From positions 1 through 56,604 of the forward strand of contig DAIDLI010000177.1 of NCBI GenBank assembly GCA_027449545.1: a DNA stretch of 56,604 nt. Reading direction: 5' to 3'. Below the pieces are notes generated by a model. That model was given only the letters and a program-made list of their open reading frames with translations, had not been told where the DNA came from and searched no databases. The translations under genes were made by a program, and so were the position numbers. The stretch is from Acidobacteriaceae bacterium. GTDB lineage: Bacteria > Acidobacteriota > Terriglobia > Terriglobales > Acidobacteriaceae. Each line of letters opens with the position of its first letter. The first letter of the stretch is position 1. Positions 25,518 to 34,465 of this stretch are shown piece by piece.

Positions 25518-26183
25518 TCACCGGCTATGGGCGGCCATGGCTGCGGGATGGAGAGGAAAATTGCGGTGTCCACCGGCCTCAACTTCTGCCCTATCTTTTC
25601 TGGATGAAGCGGTGAGGATTGGCTCCAGGTTCTCCGCATCCATTTCAATAGCGGCATGCTGATTGATCATCTCAATGCTCAATACGAACCGCAGGGCGTT
25701 GTTTTTGCGAATCAGCACGCCCTCCACGCCCTGCATGGGGCCGTTTCTGACGCGCACTCGGGTGCCCACGAGCAGATCGTGATAGGGTTCGATCTTCTTG
25801 CCCGCGACACTTGCCCGCAGCAACTCAATGGCGGAGTCGCCGACCGGCAATGGCTCACGCTGGTTGCCGACCAACCGAATTACACCAGGGGACTGGCGCA
25901 CATTGCCGTAATTCGTCCTGCTGGCGCGCACGAATAGATAACAGGGAAACAGTGGCAGAGCCAGCGTAACGCGTTGGCGGTTCCGCCATAGGCGCGTGGT
26001 TTCATAGGTGGGGAGGAAGGCTTCAATGCCACGCATGTCCAGATAGCGGAGCACAGACTTTTCGTGTTTAGGGATGGTGAAGACCGCGTACCAGCCTTCG
26101 TCCAGGGTGGGACCTGCCGCACCCTGCGTCTTGAGCGAACAGGTGTCTTGGCCCAAAGGCGTCATGATGCTTGCTGTGCTCAC
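25518..26183 (-). CDS. UpxY/NusG-like processive antitermination factor
   Basis: 221 residues. NusG N-terminal domain at about 30-140 (GWYAVFTIPKHEKSVLRYL, PLFPCYLFVRA) and a KOW domain at about 145-195 (GTRVRVRNGPMQGVEGVLI). Specialised paralogues of NusG in this group load on RNA polymerase at the start of long surface-polysaccharide operons and suppress termination; they act in cis on the locus they head. Here it precedes gmhA-hddC by 109 bp. The tail beyond residue 200 is basic and unlike the family, so the reading frame may run on a little past the conserved end. Confidence 0.88.
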   Translation of the reverse strand: MSTASIMTPLGQDTCSLKTQGAAGPTLDEGWYAVFTIPKHEKSVLRYLDMRGIEAFLPTYETTRLWRNRQRVTLALPLFPCYLFVRASRTNYGNVRQSPGVIRLVGNQREPLPVGDSAIELLRASVAGKKIEPYHDLLVGTRVRVRNGPMQGVEGVLIRKNNALRFVLSIEMINQHAAIEMDAENLEPILTASSRKDRAEVEAGGHRNFPLHPAAMAAHSR

Positions 26184-26333
26184 TGGGGAACCTCGAATGC
26201 GATGAGCTTGCTCAAAGCGCTTCAGGAGAATGTCCTGGGCCGATCTTGGGGCCCTGCTGTCTTCGATTCTTGCCTGTCGACGGTGGCTTCCGGACAGTGT
26301 CTCGGCAGTGAGAAGTCACACACAATCAACCAC

Positions 26334-26369
26334 TTACCAGGAGAACGGAGAGAGCGGGGACCCTGGTAA
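26334..26369. promoter_or_regulatory. Inverted repeat upstream of the antiterminator gene
   Basis: TTACCAGG (26334-26341) pairs with CCTGGTAA (26362-26369) over a 20-nt purine-rich loop. It lies about 150-185 bp upstream of the antiterminator start, in the 377-bp gap 26184-26560 that otherwise shows no gene. It may be a leader hairpin at which the factor is recruited, or an operator. Confidence 0.35.
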
Positions 26370-26563
26370 ATCGAGAGGAATGAATGAAAGCAGGTCTTCT
26401 TACACCTATCTAAGCACACGCAGGACGAAATGGGAAGCTGGAACTGTGCGCAATTCATCAGGAAGTAACATCCTGATCGGGCCCACGCGGTGACGCCGCA
26501 GACTGCTCCCGGCAATCGCGCGCATCTGCCACACCTGCCGGGAGCGCTGCCGTGAGAGCTGGT

Positions 26564-28795
26564 CTACTGCTCCGTTTTGCTTTCCGCCTTCGTCCACTGG
26601 TCCACCCAGCCGTTCACCGTCCTGTACCAGAGCTGTGCATTCTGCGGCTTGAGCACGAAATGGCCTTCGTCAGGGAAGTAGAGCATCTTGCTGGGGACGC
26701 CCAGGCGCTGGAGGGTGGTGAAGAGCGCAAAACCCTGACTCACGTCGAGCCGGTAGTCGAGCTGGCCGTGCACCACCAGCGTGGGCGTCTTGAAGTTTTT
26801 CGCCGCCAGCATCGGCGACCACTTGCGGTAGGGGTTCTCGCTATCCGGCTTGCCGTAGTAGTCCCAGGGCGTGCCCTTGAACTCCCACTCGTTGAACCAC
26901 AGCTCTTCGGTTGAGCCGTAGGCTGATTCAGGGTCGAACATGCCGTCGTGGGTCACGATGCACTTGAAGCGGTCGGTGTGGCCGAGGATCCAGTCGGCCA
27001 TGTAGCCGCCGTAACTCGCGCCCAGCGCGCACTCGCGCGTCTTGTCGATGAATGGGAAATGCTGTTCGGCGTAGTCGAGGCCGGTCATCAGGTCGGTGAA
27101 GGGCTTGCCGCCCCAGTCGCCGTTGACGCCGTCGACCACCGCCTGGCCATAGCCGGTCGAGCCGCGCGGGTTGATCATGACGACCGCGTAGCCGTTGGCG
27201 GCGAAGAGCTCGGCGTTCCAGCGGTAGGACCAGGAGTCGCCCCAGTTGCCCTCGGGCCCGCCGTGGATGAGAAACTTCACCGGGTATTTCTTGTGGGGTT
27301 CAAAGCCCGGGGGCGGAATCAGGAATCCTTCGAGCTTGGTGCCATCCTGTGCGGTGAACCAGAAGGATTGCATCTTCGGCACGTCGAGCTGGGTGTAGAG
27401 CAGCTTCGAGTTCAGGTTCGTGATCTGTCGAATCTGGGTTACAGTCACCGGGCGGAGCCCGCCGGGGGCCGGAGTGCTGGGTGTCGAAGCTTGCCCCTTA
27501 GGAGCCGATTCGCGCGATGCGGGAGTTATTTCTACAACCTCCCCAGGCGAGGCGACGGACGTCCTGGTAGAGACCACTGCCGTTCCATTCGACAGTGGTT
27601 CGAGACCCCCGAAAGTGCCTTCCTTGCTGAGAATCGAAATTTGCCCATCAAGATTGGTCACCATTACCGGATCTTCGCCTTGAACCGCAGAGACGAAGTA
27701 AATCTCTCTGGAGTCTGGCGCCCAGGCAAACTCATCCACCCAGTTGTCGAACTTCGGCAGCAGATCGTGAATGGCTGGCGTGCTGTCCTGCTGACCCGCT
27801 GACTTGCTGGCTCTCTCCATCAGCACCAGCCGAAACTTGTCGCTCTCATAGCCCGCTCGCGATTGTGAGCGCCACGCCAGCCACTTGCCATCCGGCGAGT
27901 AGGCAGGCGAGAAATCGCCTCCAGGCGACGTCGACACCTTCACCGGCTTGGCCGCGGGATCGGTCAGATCCAGCGTGAAGATGTCGGCGTTGGTGGAGGT
28001 GGCTTCGACGGGAACATCCTTCTCGGTGAACGCCAGTTCCTTCGAGTCGGGCGCAAAGGCGCAGCCGCAGCCGCCCCCTTCGAGCGAGAAGGGCGGCACA
28101 TCGTGCGGATCGCCGGGGTTCAGGTCGCGCATCGCGCCGTTCCCAACCGAGACAAGAAAGAGGTGGGACCTCTTGTCGCCGGTGTAGTGGTTCCAGTGCC
28201 GGTACATCAGGTGCGTGAAGATTCGCGCCTTCACCTGGCTGGCCGCGGCCGCCGCATCGCGGTCGGCGTTGCACTGGTTCCCTGTTTTGAAATCGGCGGT
28301 GGTGATTGCGGGGCAGTCCGGGTAGACGGCGGACGAGAACAGCACGAAGTGGCCGTCAGGAGACCAGATTGCGTTGTCCGCTCCGGTTGCGATGTTGGTT
28401 AGTCGGCGGGCATTGCTGGTGCCGCCGGTTGCGGAATCGAAGTCCGCAAGCCATACCTGCTGGCCCTCTTCCCGGCCGGAGAGGAACAGCACCGCGCGCC
28501 CATCGGGCGCGGACTGGATGCCGCTGTCGCCCGGCTTCGCCACGGCGACCCGGATCGGCTCGCCGCCCGCAATTTTTTGCAGCCACAGCTCCGTGGTTGT
28601 GGTGTTCTGGGCGAGGCTGACGGTGGTAACGCTGTAGCCCAGCCACTGGCCGTCCTTGGAGAGGGCGGTATCGCCCAGGCGCTTCATGTGCATCATGTCC
28701 TCGAAAGTCATGGGGCGCTTGGCGGCTTGGGCTAGAGTGGCGGCGGACAGCAGCAGGAGCGAGACAAAGGAGAGCAACACCAGAGATCTGTGCAT
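26564..28795 (-). CDS. S9 family (prolyl oligopeptidase-type) secreted peptidase
   Basis: 743 residues with a clear Sec signal peptide (residues 1-24). Residues about 30-430 form a beta-propeller of WD40-like/PD40 strands (FSPAYSPDGKWLAWRS, repeated); residues about 480-743 form the alpha/beta hydrolase domain. The nucleophile lies in GASYGGYMADW (Ser594); LVVHGQLDYRLD supplies Asp and PDEGHFVL the His. The RGSTGYGQ motif and DWGGKPFTDLMTG are standard for dipeptidyl/acylaminoacyl peptidases. It degrades short peptides in the periplasm. It stands alone between the antiterminator and the LacI gene. Confidence 0.92.
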   Translation of the reverse strand: MHRSLVLLSFVSLLLLSAATLAQAAKRPMTFEDMMHMKRLGDTALSKDGQWLGYSVTTVSLAQNTTTTELWLQKIAGGEPIRVAVAKPGDSGIQSAPDGRAVLFLSGREEGQQVWLADFDSATGGTSNARRLTNIATGADNAIWSPDGHFVLFSSAVYPDCPAITTADFKTGNQCNADRDAAAAASQVKARIFTHLMYRHWNHYTGDKRSHLFLVSVGNGAMRDLNPGDPHDVPPFSLEGGGCGCAFAPDSKELAFTEKDVPVEATSTNADIFTLDLTDPAAKPVKVSTSPGGDFSPAYSPDGKWLAWRSQSRAGYESDKFRLVLMERASKSAGQQDSTPAIHDLLPKFDNWVDEFAWAPDSREIYFVSAVQGEDPVMVTNLDGQISILSKEGTFGGLEPLSNGTAVVSTRTSVASPGEVVEITPASRESAPKGQASTPSTPAPGGLRPVTVTQIRQITNLNSKLLYTQLDVPKMQSFWFTAQDGTKLEGFLIPPPGFEPHKKYPVKFLIHGGPEGNWGDSWSYRWNAELFAANGYAVVMINPRGSTGYGQAVVDGVNGDWGGKPFTDLMTGLDYAEQHFPFIDKTRECALGASYGGYMADWILGHTDRFKCIVTHDGMFDPESAYGSTEELWFNEWEFKGTPWDYYGKPDSENPYRKWSPMLAAKNFKTPTLVVHGQLDYRLDVSQGFALFTTLQRLGVPSKMLYFPDEGHFVLKPQNAQLWYRTVNGWVDQWTKAESKTEQ

Positions 28796-28892
28796 GGCAG
28801 TTCCGTTGGGTAATGATCAGCAAGTGTACACCCATACCGGCATCCTGCTCTGTGCGGGGAACTGGCACCACGACTCAGCACGGCCGAACGGT

Positions 28893-29918
28893 TCACAAGC
28901 TCCTGGCGTGGCCTGTCGATTGCCGGACCACAAGATGCGTCTCCACTGGATATTCCTCGCCGCGCTGCGATTTGCCCTGCAGCAGCGTGAGAAGCGCATG
29001 GAAGGCTTTTTGTCCGACTTCGGTGCGGGAAAGCTGAATGGTGGTCAGCGGCGGTCCTGTCAGTTGGCTCAACTCGATGTCGTCGAAGCCCACCAGAGAG
29101 ATGTCCTCCGGGACCCGCAATCCACGCTGCTGAATGGCGCGCAGGGCTCCGATGGCAGTCAGATCGTTGGAGGCCAGAATTGCGGTGGGGGGCCGGGATA
29201 CGGCCAGCAGCTTATGCGCTGCCGCTTCGCCGCCGGCAATTCTATGGTTGCCTTCCTGGATCAACTCCGGTTCGATGGCGATGTGGTGCTTTCGAAGCCC
29301 CTTCAGGAACGCGGAGCGGCGCACGCGCGCGGAGGCCAGATTTGCGGGACCGCTCAGAAAGGCGATTCTCCGATGGCCCAGGTCGTAGAGGTACTGGATG
29401 GCCTCTGCAATACCCTGCGGATACTGCACGCGGATGTTGCTGATCCGGTTCTCGACCGCTCCGGAATCGAGGCAGACAACCGGAATGGAACGGTTGGCCA
29501 GCTCCTCCATCATCTTCTGGTCCATCTCCGACGTCATCACCGCGACCCCCTCCACACGTCTTTCCAGCATCCGCTGGGCGCAGCGGGCCATGCGATCGGG
29601 ATCATAATTGGTGTTCGTGAGCAAGATCTCATACCCGCACGCGAGAGCCGCATCCTCGAAGCTCTTCACGAGGTCCGGGAAGAAGGGATTGCAGATGTCG
29701 GAAATAATCAGGCCCAGAATGCGGCTCCGGCCCGACCCGAGGCTCCGGGCAGAGGCGTTGGGGTGGTACTGCAGCGCACGGACCGCGTCCCAAACCCGCT
29801 TGGCAGTCTCCGGGCGCACGTTGCCCACGCCGTTCATGGTGCGGGAGACGGTGGCCGTGGAGACTTTGGCCTTTCGGGCCACCAATTCGATGTTCAAGTT
29901 CCGTTCGAAACCAGACAT
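28893..29918 (-). CDS. LacI-family transcriptional regulator of the galactose operon
   Basis: 341 residues. N-terminal LacI helix-turn-helix at about 8-28 (IELVARKAKVSTATVSRTMN), hinge helix region (NASARSLGSGRSRILGLI), then a periplasmic-binding-protein-like sensor domain of two lobes (SDICNPFFPDLV, PTAILASNDLTAIGAL, SLVGFDDIEL). It diverges from the transporter/galK/galT operon over a 143-bp gap holding a perfect palindrome, so it is the likely repressor, with a galactose-related sugar as inducer. It probably also controls its own gene. Confidence 0.92.
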   Translation of the reverse strand: MSGFERNLNIELVARKAKVSTATVSRTMNGVGNVRPETAKRVWDAVRALQYHPNASARSLGSGRSRILGLIISDICNPFFPDLVKSFEDAALACGYEILLTNTNYDPDRMARCAQRMLERRVEGVAVMTSEMDQKMMEELANRSIPVVCLDSGAVENRISNIRVQYPQGIAEAIQYLYDLGHRRIAFLSGPANLASARVRRSAFLKGLRKHHIAIEPELIQEGNHRIAGGEAAAHKLLAVSRPPTAILASNDLTAIGALRAIQQRGLRVPEDISLVGFDDIELSQLTGPPLTTIQLSRTEVGQKAFHALLTLLQGKSQRGEEYPVETHLVVRQSTGHARSL

Positions 29919-29961
29919 TCTGCCCTGCCGGGATCAAAGATCGGGGAACTGCGCAAACTGG

Positions 29962-29988
29962 TTGACGCGCGCGACTGTCCGATATTAG
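29962..29988 (+). promoter_or_regulatory. Candidate promoter of the galactose operon
   Basis: TTGACG at 29962-29967 and TATTAG at 29983-29988 with a 15-bp spacer. The predicted start of transcription falls just before or in the palindrome that begins at 29996, the usual place for a repressor operator. The -10 is a weak match. Confidence 0.4.
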
Positions 29989-29995
29989 CATCTTT

Positions 29996-30025
29996 GCAGC
30001 CGATGTAAGCGCTTACATCGGCTGC
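29996..30025. promoter_or_regulatory. Perfect 30-bp palindrome, LacI-family operator
   Basis: Every base of 29996-30010 is complementary to 30011-30025. The core is TGTAAGCGCTTACA, the classic LacI/GalR-type operator centre with central CG. It lies between the divergent lacI-type gene and the sodium symporter gene and overlaps the expected transcription start, so binding would block the operon. Confidence 0.85.
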
Positions 30026-30061
30026 TCGATCGGCGCTCTCCGGGCCGGAAAGGAATCCTAC

Positions 30062-31870
30062 TTGCACCTCACCGCGGTTGACTGGCTGATCATGGGCCTC
30101 TATTTCGTCTTTGTGCTCGGCATCGGCTATGCCTTGCGCCGCCGCATCAAGACGAGCAAAGACTTCTTTCAGGCCGGCCGCGCCTTGCCCGCCTGGATAT
30201 GCGGCCTGGCTTTCATCAGCGCCAATCTGGGAGCCCAGGAAGTCATCGGCATGGGGGCTTCGGGCGCAAAGTACGGCCTGGAAACCGCCCAGTTCTACGG
30301 CATCGGCGCCATTCCCGCGATGATCTTCGTCGGCATCTTCATGATGCCTTTCTATTATGGATCGAAGGCGCGCTCGGTGCCGGAGTTTCTGCGCCTGCGC
30401 TTTGACGAGAAGACGCGGGGGCTGAATGCCTGCTCCTTTGCGGTCATGACGGTCTTCAGTTCCGGCATCTCGATGTACGCGATGGCGCGTTTGATTCAGG
30501 CGCTGCACATCTTCGACGGCCTGTTCGATGCGCTGCGCTGGCCGCACGATCAAATCTTCACCTTTGCCATCGTGCTTTCGGCGGTGATCGTCCTCCTCTA
30601 CATCTTCTTTGGCGGCCTCACCAGCGCCATTTATAACGAAGTGCTGCAATTCTTCCTGATCGTCGCCGGCTTTCTTCCGCTGGTTTTTCTGGGGCTGAAG
30701 AATGTGGGCGGCTGGAGCGGCATGAAAGCGGCGGTCAGCAGCATCGACCCGCGCATGATGCACGAGTGGAAAGGGATCATGCACGCCGGCACCAATCCGA
30801 TGGGCATCGATGCCATCGGGCTCGGCATGGGGCTGGGCTTTGTGCTGGGCGCGGGCTACTGGTGCACCGACTTTCTGGTGATTCAAACCGCAATGGCATC
30901 GCACGACATGGACTCTGCCCGGCGCGTGCCTCTCATTGCGGCCATTCCCAAGATGTTCTTTCCCTTCCTGGTGATTCTGCCTGGCCTGCTGGCCATCGCC
31001 GTGGTCACTCCCCTTCACAACGCGACTCTGGCTCATTCCGGCGCCGCGATCCACGGCAGTGCAACAGCCGGCCGAGGCCTGATCCCGGTGAAGATCAATC
31101 CCATCACCGGGAAGCCGATGTACGATGCGAGCGGCCATCCGATCCTGGATTACGACATGGCCACCCCCAACATGCTGCTGCATTACTTCCCGACCGGGAT
31201 CCTGGGGCTCGGATTGACGGCCTTGCTGGCCAGTTTCATGAGCGGCATGGCAGGCAACGTAACTGCCTTCAACACAGTCTTCACGTACGACCTCTACCAG
31301 TCCTACATCCGCAAAGGGGCAAGCGACCGTCATTATTTAATGGTGGGCAGGTGGGCAACGGTGGGCGGAATCCTGCTTTCCATCGGGACGGCCTATGTGG
31401 CGATCAACTTCAACAACATCATGGACACGCTGCAACTGGTCTTCTCGTTTGTGAACGCTCCGCTCTTCGCCACTTTCCTGCTTGGAATGTTCAGCAAGCG
31501 CACCACGGGCCACGGAGCATTTAGCGGGCTGGTTGCCGGCACCGGAGCGGCCATGCTGCATCATGGGCTCACTCTGCCCATGCAGGCAGTTCCAGGAATT
31601 CATGGCGGTTGGATCACCGTGCTGCACCGCTATCCCAGTGATATGGCGCAGAACTTTTATGGTGCGATCTACGCCTTCGCGGCAAACTTCATCGTCGCCG
31701 TCGTGGTGAGCCTGTTTACCAAACCCCGGCCCGAGCCGGAATTGGTCGGCCTGGTTCACTCCCTGACTCCGAAGCCGGTCTCTCCCCACCGCGAGTGGTG
31801 GAAGCGGCCGGAAGCTCTGGCCATTGGCGTGCTCCTGGGTGCGCTGGTCCTCAACCTGATCTTTGCCTAG
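30062..31870 (+). CDS. Sodium:solute symporter (SGLT/SSS family), probable galactose uptake
   Basis: 602 residues; TTG start at 30062 with AAAGG about 8 nt upstream, giving the usual N-terminus LTAVDWLIMGLYFVFVLGIG. Around 14 hydrophobic helices. GLAFISANLGAQEVIGMGASG resembles the sugar-binding region of vSGLT (helix 1-2 segment with the essential polar residues), and NTVFTYDLYQSY is the SSS motif in the sodium-binding second half. It should import a hexose with Na+ across the inner membrane. First gene of the operon with galK and galT, so galactose is the likely substrate. Confidence 0.88.
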   Translation: MHLTAVDWLIMGLYFVFVLGIGYALRRRIKTSKDFFQAGRALPAWICGLAFISANLGAQEVIGMGASGAKYGLETAQFYGIGAIPAMIFVGIFMMPFYYGSKARSVPEFLRLRFDEKTRGLNACSFAVMTVFSSGISMYAMARLIQALHIFDGLFDALRWPHDQIFTFAIVLSAVIVLLYIFFGGLTSAIYNEVLQFFLIVAGFLPLVFLGLKNVGGWSGMKAAVSSIDPRMMHEWKGIMHAGTNPMGIDAIGLGMGLGFVLGAGYWCTDFLVIQTAMASHDMDSARRVPLIAAIPKMFFPFLVILPGLLAIAVVTPLHNATLAHSGAAIHGSATAGRGLIPVKINPITGKPMYDASGHPILDYDMATPNMLLHYFPTGILGLGLTALLASFMSGMAGNVTAFNTVFTYDLYQSYIRKGASDRHYLMVGRWATVGGILLSIGTAYVAINFNNIMDTLQLVFSFVNAPLFATFLLGMFSKRTTGHGAFSGLVAGTGAAMLHHGLTLPMQAVPGIHGGWITVLHRYPSDMAQNFYGAIYAFAANFIVAVVVSLFTKPRPEPELVGLVHSLTPKPVSPHREWWKRPEALAIGVLLGALVLNLIFA

Positions 31871-31885
31871 CGGGAGAGAAGACAA

Positions 31886-32143
31886 ATGGGTCTTGATCTA
31901 CGCATTCCGGTGGGATTGATGTTTACCCTGGCAGGACTGATTCTGGCGGGATTTGGTCTCGTCACCTACCATGCCAGCCAACTCTATGCTCAAAGCCTCG
32001 GCATCGATATCAACCTGTGGTGGGGGCTGGTGCTGCTGGCGTTTGGCGCCACGATGGGGGGATTGGGCCTGAGGGCGCAGATTCTGGGGGCACGCGAAGA
32101 GGCCCAAAACAACCTGGACGATCCAAGGGAGGTAAAAGAATGA
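31886..32143 (+). CDS. Small two-helix membrane protein in the gal operon
   Basis: 85 residues; ATG at 31886, 15 bp after the symporter stop. Two hydrophobic helices, about residues 9-30 and 44-66, with a charged C-terminal tail (REEAQNNLDDPREVKE). It belongs to no family I can name. Its stop overlaps the galK start in ATGA, so it is translationally coupled to galK. The position suggests an accessory to the symporter or an unrelated membrane peptide. Confidence 0.7.
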   Translation: MGLDLRIPVGLMFTLAGLILAGFGLVTYHASQLYAQSLGIDINLWWGLVLLAFGATMGGLGLRAQILGAREEAQNNLDDPREVKE

Positions 32144-33297
32144 CGGCTTTCAGGTGCTCAGCGCCCGGCCGGGTGAATCTCATCGGTGAGCACACGGACT
32201 ACACCGGCGGCTTCGTCATGCCGGTCGCAGTTCAGTTTGCCACCACGGCTCGGATCAGCAGGGCCGCGGATGGCATGTACCGCTTCGCCAGCGACCAGTT
32301 CGACACCATCCGGGTGATGGCGCCCGAGGACCGCTCGCCGCGCAAGGGAGAGTGGAGCGATTATCCGGTGGGTGTATTACGCGAGTTCCAGGCTCTGGGC
32401 ATTTGCCCGCCCCCTTTCGATTTGACGGTGAATGGCAACGTGCCTCTGGGCGCGGGCCTGAGCTCCTCCGCCTCGGTGGAAGTGGCGACGGCCATGGCGC
32501 TCCTGGCCTATTGCGGCAAGTCGATGGAGCCAGGTGAAATCGCGCGGCTCTGTCAGCGCGCAGAGAATCGATATGTTGGCTCGCCCTGCGGCATTATGGA
32601 TCAGTCGATCGCCGTGTCGGCGCTTGCGGGCAAGGCCTTGCTCCTGAATACGCGCGATCTGAGCTTTGAATTGCTGCCCCTCGACCGCGGAAATCTGGCA
32701 GAGTGCAGGATTGTGGTTGCCAATTCCGGAGTTAAGCACTCCATTGCCGGCGGCGACTATGGGTTGAGGCGGCGTGAGGTGGAAGCAGGCCAGGCAATCG
32801 TGCGGCAACGCTTTCCGCAGCTCCGTGACCTGGGAGACGCAACCCTGGATCAATTGGAGCAGTGCCGGAGCGAGATGTCGCTCGAAAGCTTCAAGCGGTG
32901 CCGGCATATCATCACCGAGAACGAGCGCGTAGGTCGGGCGAAGACAGCGATGCTCGCTGGCGATCCCGTGGAACTGGGTGCGGTGTTGACCGCGGCCCAT
33001 GCCAGCGAACGCGATGACTTCGAGTGCAGCGTGGAAGAAGTTGATTTCCTGGTTGCAACGGCCGCGCATCTGGATGGCTGCTACGGCGCACGCCTGACCG
33101 GTGGCGGCTTTGGCGGATGCACGGTCAACCTGGTCAGCGCCGCCAAGGCGGAGGCGTTTGCCGCAGCACTCAAGGATGCATACCGGCAGCGCTATAAGTT
33201 AGAGGCCGAAATCTACGTCTGTGAGGCGGTGGATGGCGCCATCGCGCGCAACTGCGCAAACATGGCATCCGCGGAAAAGGGAATTGCGACATGCTAG
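32140..33297 (+). CDS. galK: Galactokinase
   Basis: 385 residues from the ATG at 32140, with AGGGAGG upstream; a longer upstream frame is not needed. Phosphorylates galactose to galactose-1-phosphate, step one of the Leloir pathway, in the cytosol. GHMP kinase motifs: GRVNLIGEHTDYTGG at 10-24 (galactose binding), PLGAGLSSSAS at 102-112 (ATP loop), and ARLTGGGFGGCTV near the C-terminus. CGIMDQ carries the catalytic Asp. The start overlaps the previous gene; its stop overlaps galT by 7 bp. Confidence 0.95.
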   Translation: MTAFRCSAPGRVNLIGEHTDYTGGFVMPVAVQFATTARISRAADGMYRFASDQFDTIRVMAPEDRSPRKGEWSDYPVGVLREFQALGICPPPFDLTVNGNVPLGAGLSSSASVEVATAMALLAYCGKSMEPGEIARLCQRAENRYVGSPCGIMDQSIAVSALAGKALLLNTRDLSFELLPLDRGNLAECRIVVANSGVKHSIAGGDYGLRRREVEAGQAIVRQRFPQLRDLGDATLDQLEQCRSEMSLESFKRCRHIITENERVGRAKTAMLAGDPVELGAVLTAAHASERDDFECSVEEVDFLVATAAHLDGCYGARLTGGGFGGCTVNLVSAAKAEAFAAALKDAYRQRYKLEAEIYVCEAVDGAIARNCANMASAEKGIATC

Positions 33298-34340
33298 AAG
33301 CCTTCTCGAAGTACTCGCATCGCCGTTGGAATCCATTGACTCGGCAATGGGTGATGGTTTCACCGCATCGCACTCAGCGTCCCTGGCAGGGGCAGACGGA
33401 GGACTCGCGCGCGGCGACCCAGTTGCAGTTTGATCCGAGTTGCTATATGTGCCCCGGCAACATGCGGGCCAGCGGAGTGCGTACCCCCGTCTACGACGGG
33501 ACCTACGTCTTTGAGAATGACTATCCAGCCCTCCACAGCGATGCGCCTGACCTCACTTACGACGACGGCGACGCCGGCCTGATCCGCGCGAGTACCGAAA
33601 AGGGCATTTGTCGCGTGCTGTGCTTCGATCCGCGGCACGATCTCACCTTGGCGACCATGACCGAGGAAAACATCGGCCGCGTGGTGGGGGAATGGATTGC
33701 GCAAGAGACCGATCTGGCTGCTCGCCGGGAGATCAACTATGTGCAGATCTTCGAGAACCGCGGCGCGATGATGGGATGCAGTAATCCTCATCCCCATGGG
33801 CAGATCTGGGCCACGGAACACATCCCCAATGAGCCGCTTCATGAACTCATCTCGCAGCGGGAGTACTTCGAGAAGAACAGCAGCGTTCTTTTGCTCGACT
33901 ATCTCCAGATGGAGTTGCAGCAGGAGGAGCGCATCGTTGCCCAGAATGATAGATGGGTCGCGCTGGTTCCTTTCTGGGCGATCTGGCCCTTCGAATTGAT
34001 GCTGCTCCCCAGGAACGCAGTGGGCGCGCTCCGCGGCCTGGATGCTCCGGGCCGTAACGGCTTGGCAAGCATGCTGAAGCGCGTGACTGCCGGATACAAC
34101 CGGGTCTTCGATGCGCCGTTTCCGTATTCCATGGGCTTCCATGCAGCCCCTTGCGACAGCCAGTCGCATCCCGAATGGTTGCTGCACGCGCACTTCTATC
34201 CGCCTCTGCTGCGTTCTGCTACCATCCGCAAGTTCATGGTTGGCTTTGAATTGCTGGGCACTCCGCAGCGGGACATTACTCCTGAAGCTGCCGCTGCGAT
34301 TCTCAGGAAGGCCGTCGAAGCCGCAGGTGCAGAGAAGTAG
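33291..34340 (+). CDS. galT: Galactose-1-phosphate uridylyltransferase
   Basis: 349 residues. Exchanges UMP between UDP-glucose and galactose-1-phosphate, step two of the Leloir pathway. Zinc-type CYMC at 51-54, the nucleophile motif NPHPHGQIW with His169 as covalent UMP carrier, and a second HIT-like half. It is last of the operon. UDP-galactose 4-epimerase (galE) and mutarotase are not in the window and must be elsewhere. Confidence 0.94.
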   Translation: MLEAFSKYSHRRWNPLTRQWVMVSPHRTQRPWQGQTEDSRAATQLQFDPSCYMCPGNMRASGVRTPVYDGTYVFENDYPALHSDAPDLTYDDGDAGLIRASTEKGICRVLCFDPRHDLTLATMTEENIGRVVGEWIAQETDLAARREINYVQIFENRGAMMGCSNPHPHGQIWATEHIPNEPLHELISQREYFEKNSSVLLLDYLQMELQQEERIVAQNDRWVALVPFWAIWPFELMLLPRNAVGALRGLDAPGRNGLASMLKRVTAGYNRVFDAPFPYSMGFHAAPCDSQSHPEWLLHAHFYPPLLRSATIRKFMVGFELLGTPQRDITPEAAAAILRKAVEAAGAEK

Positions 34341-34465
34341 GATGAATCCATTTGCCACGCGCGGCGCCGGATAGAAGAAGGCGAATGGAATCCTGAGGGA
34401 CTTTCTCTCCGGAGGGAAGTCGACGGTATCCATCCGGCGCTCACGGCACTCAAAGAGGTGTTGCA

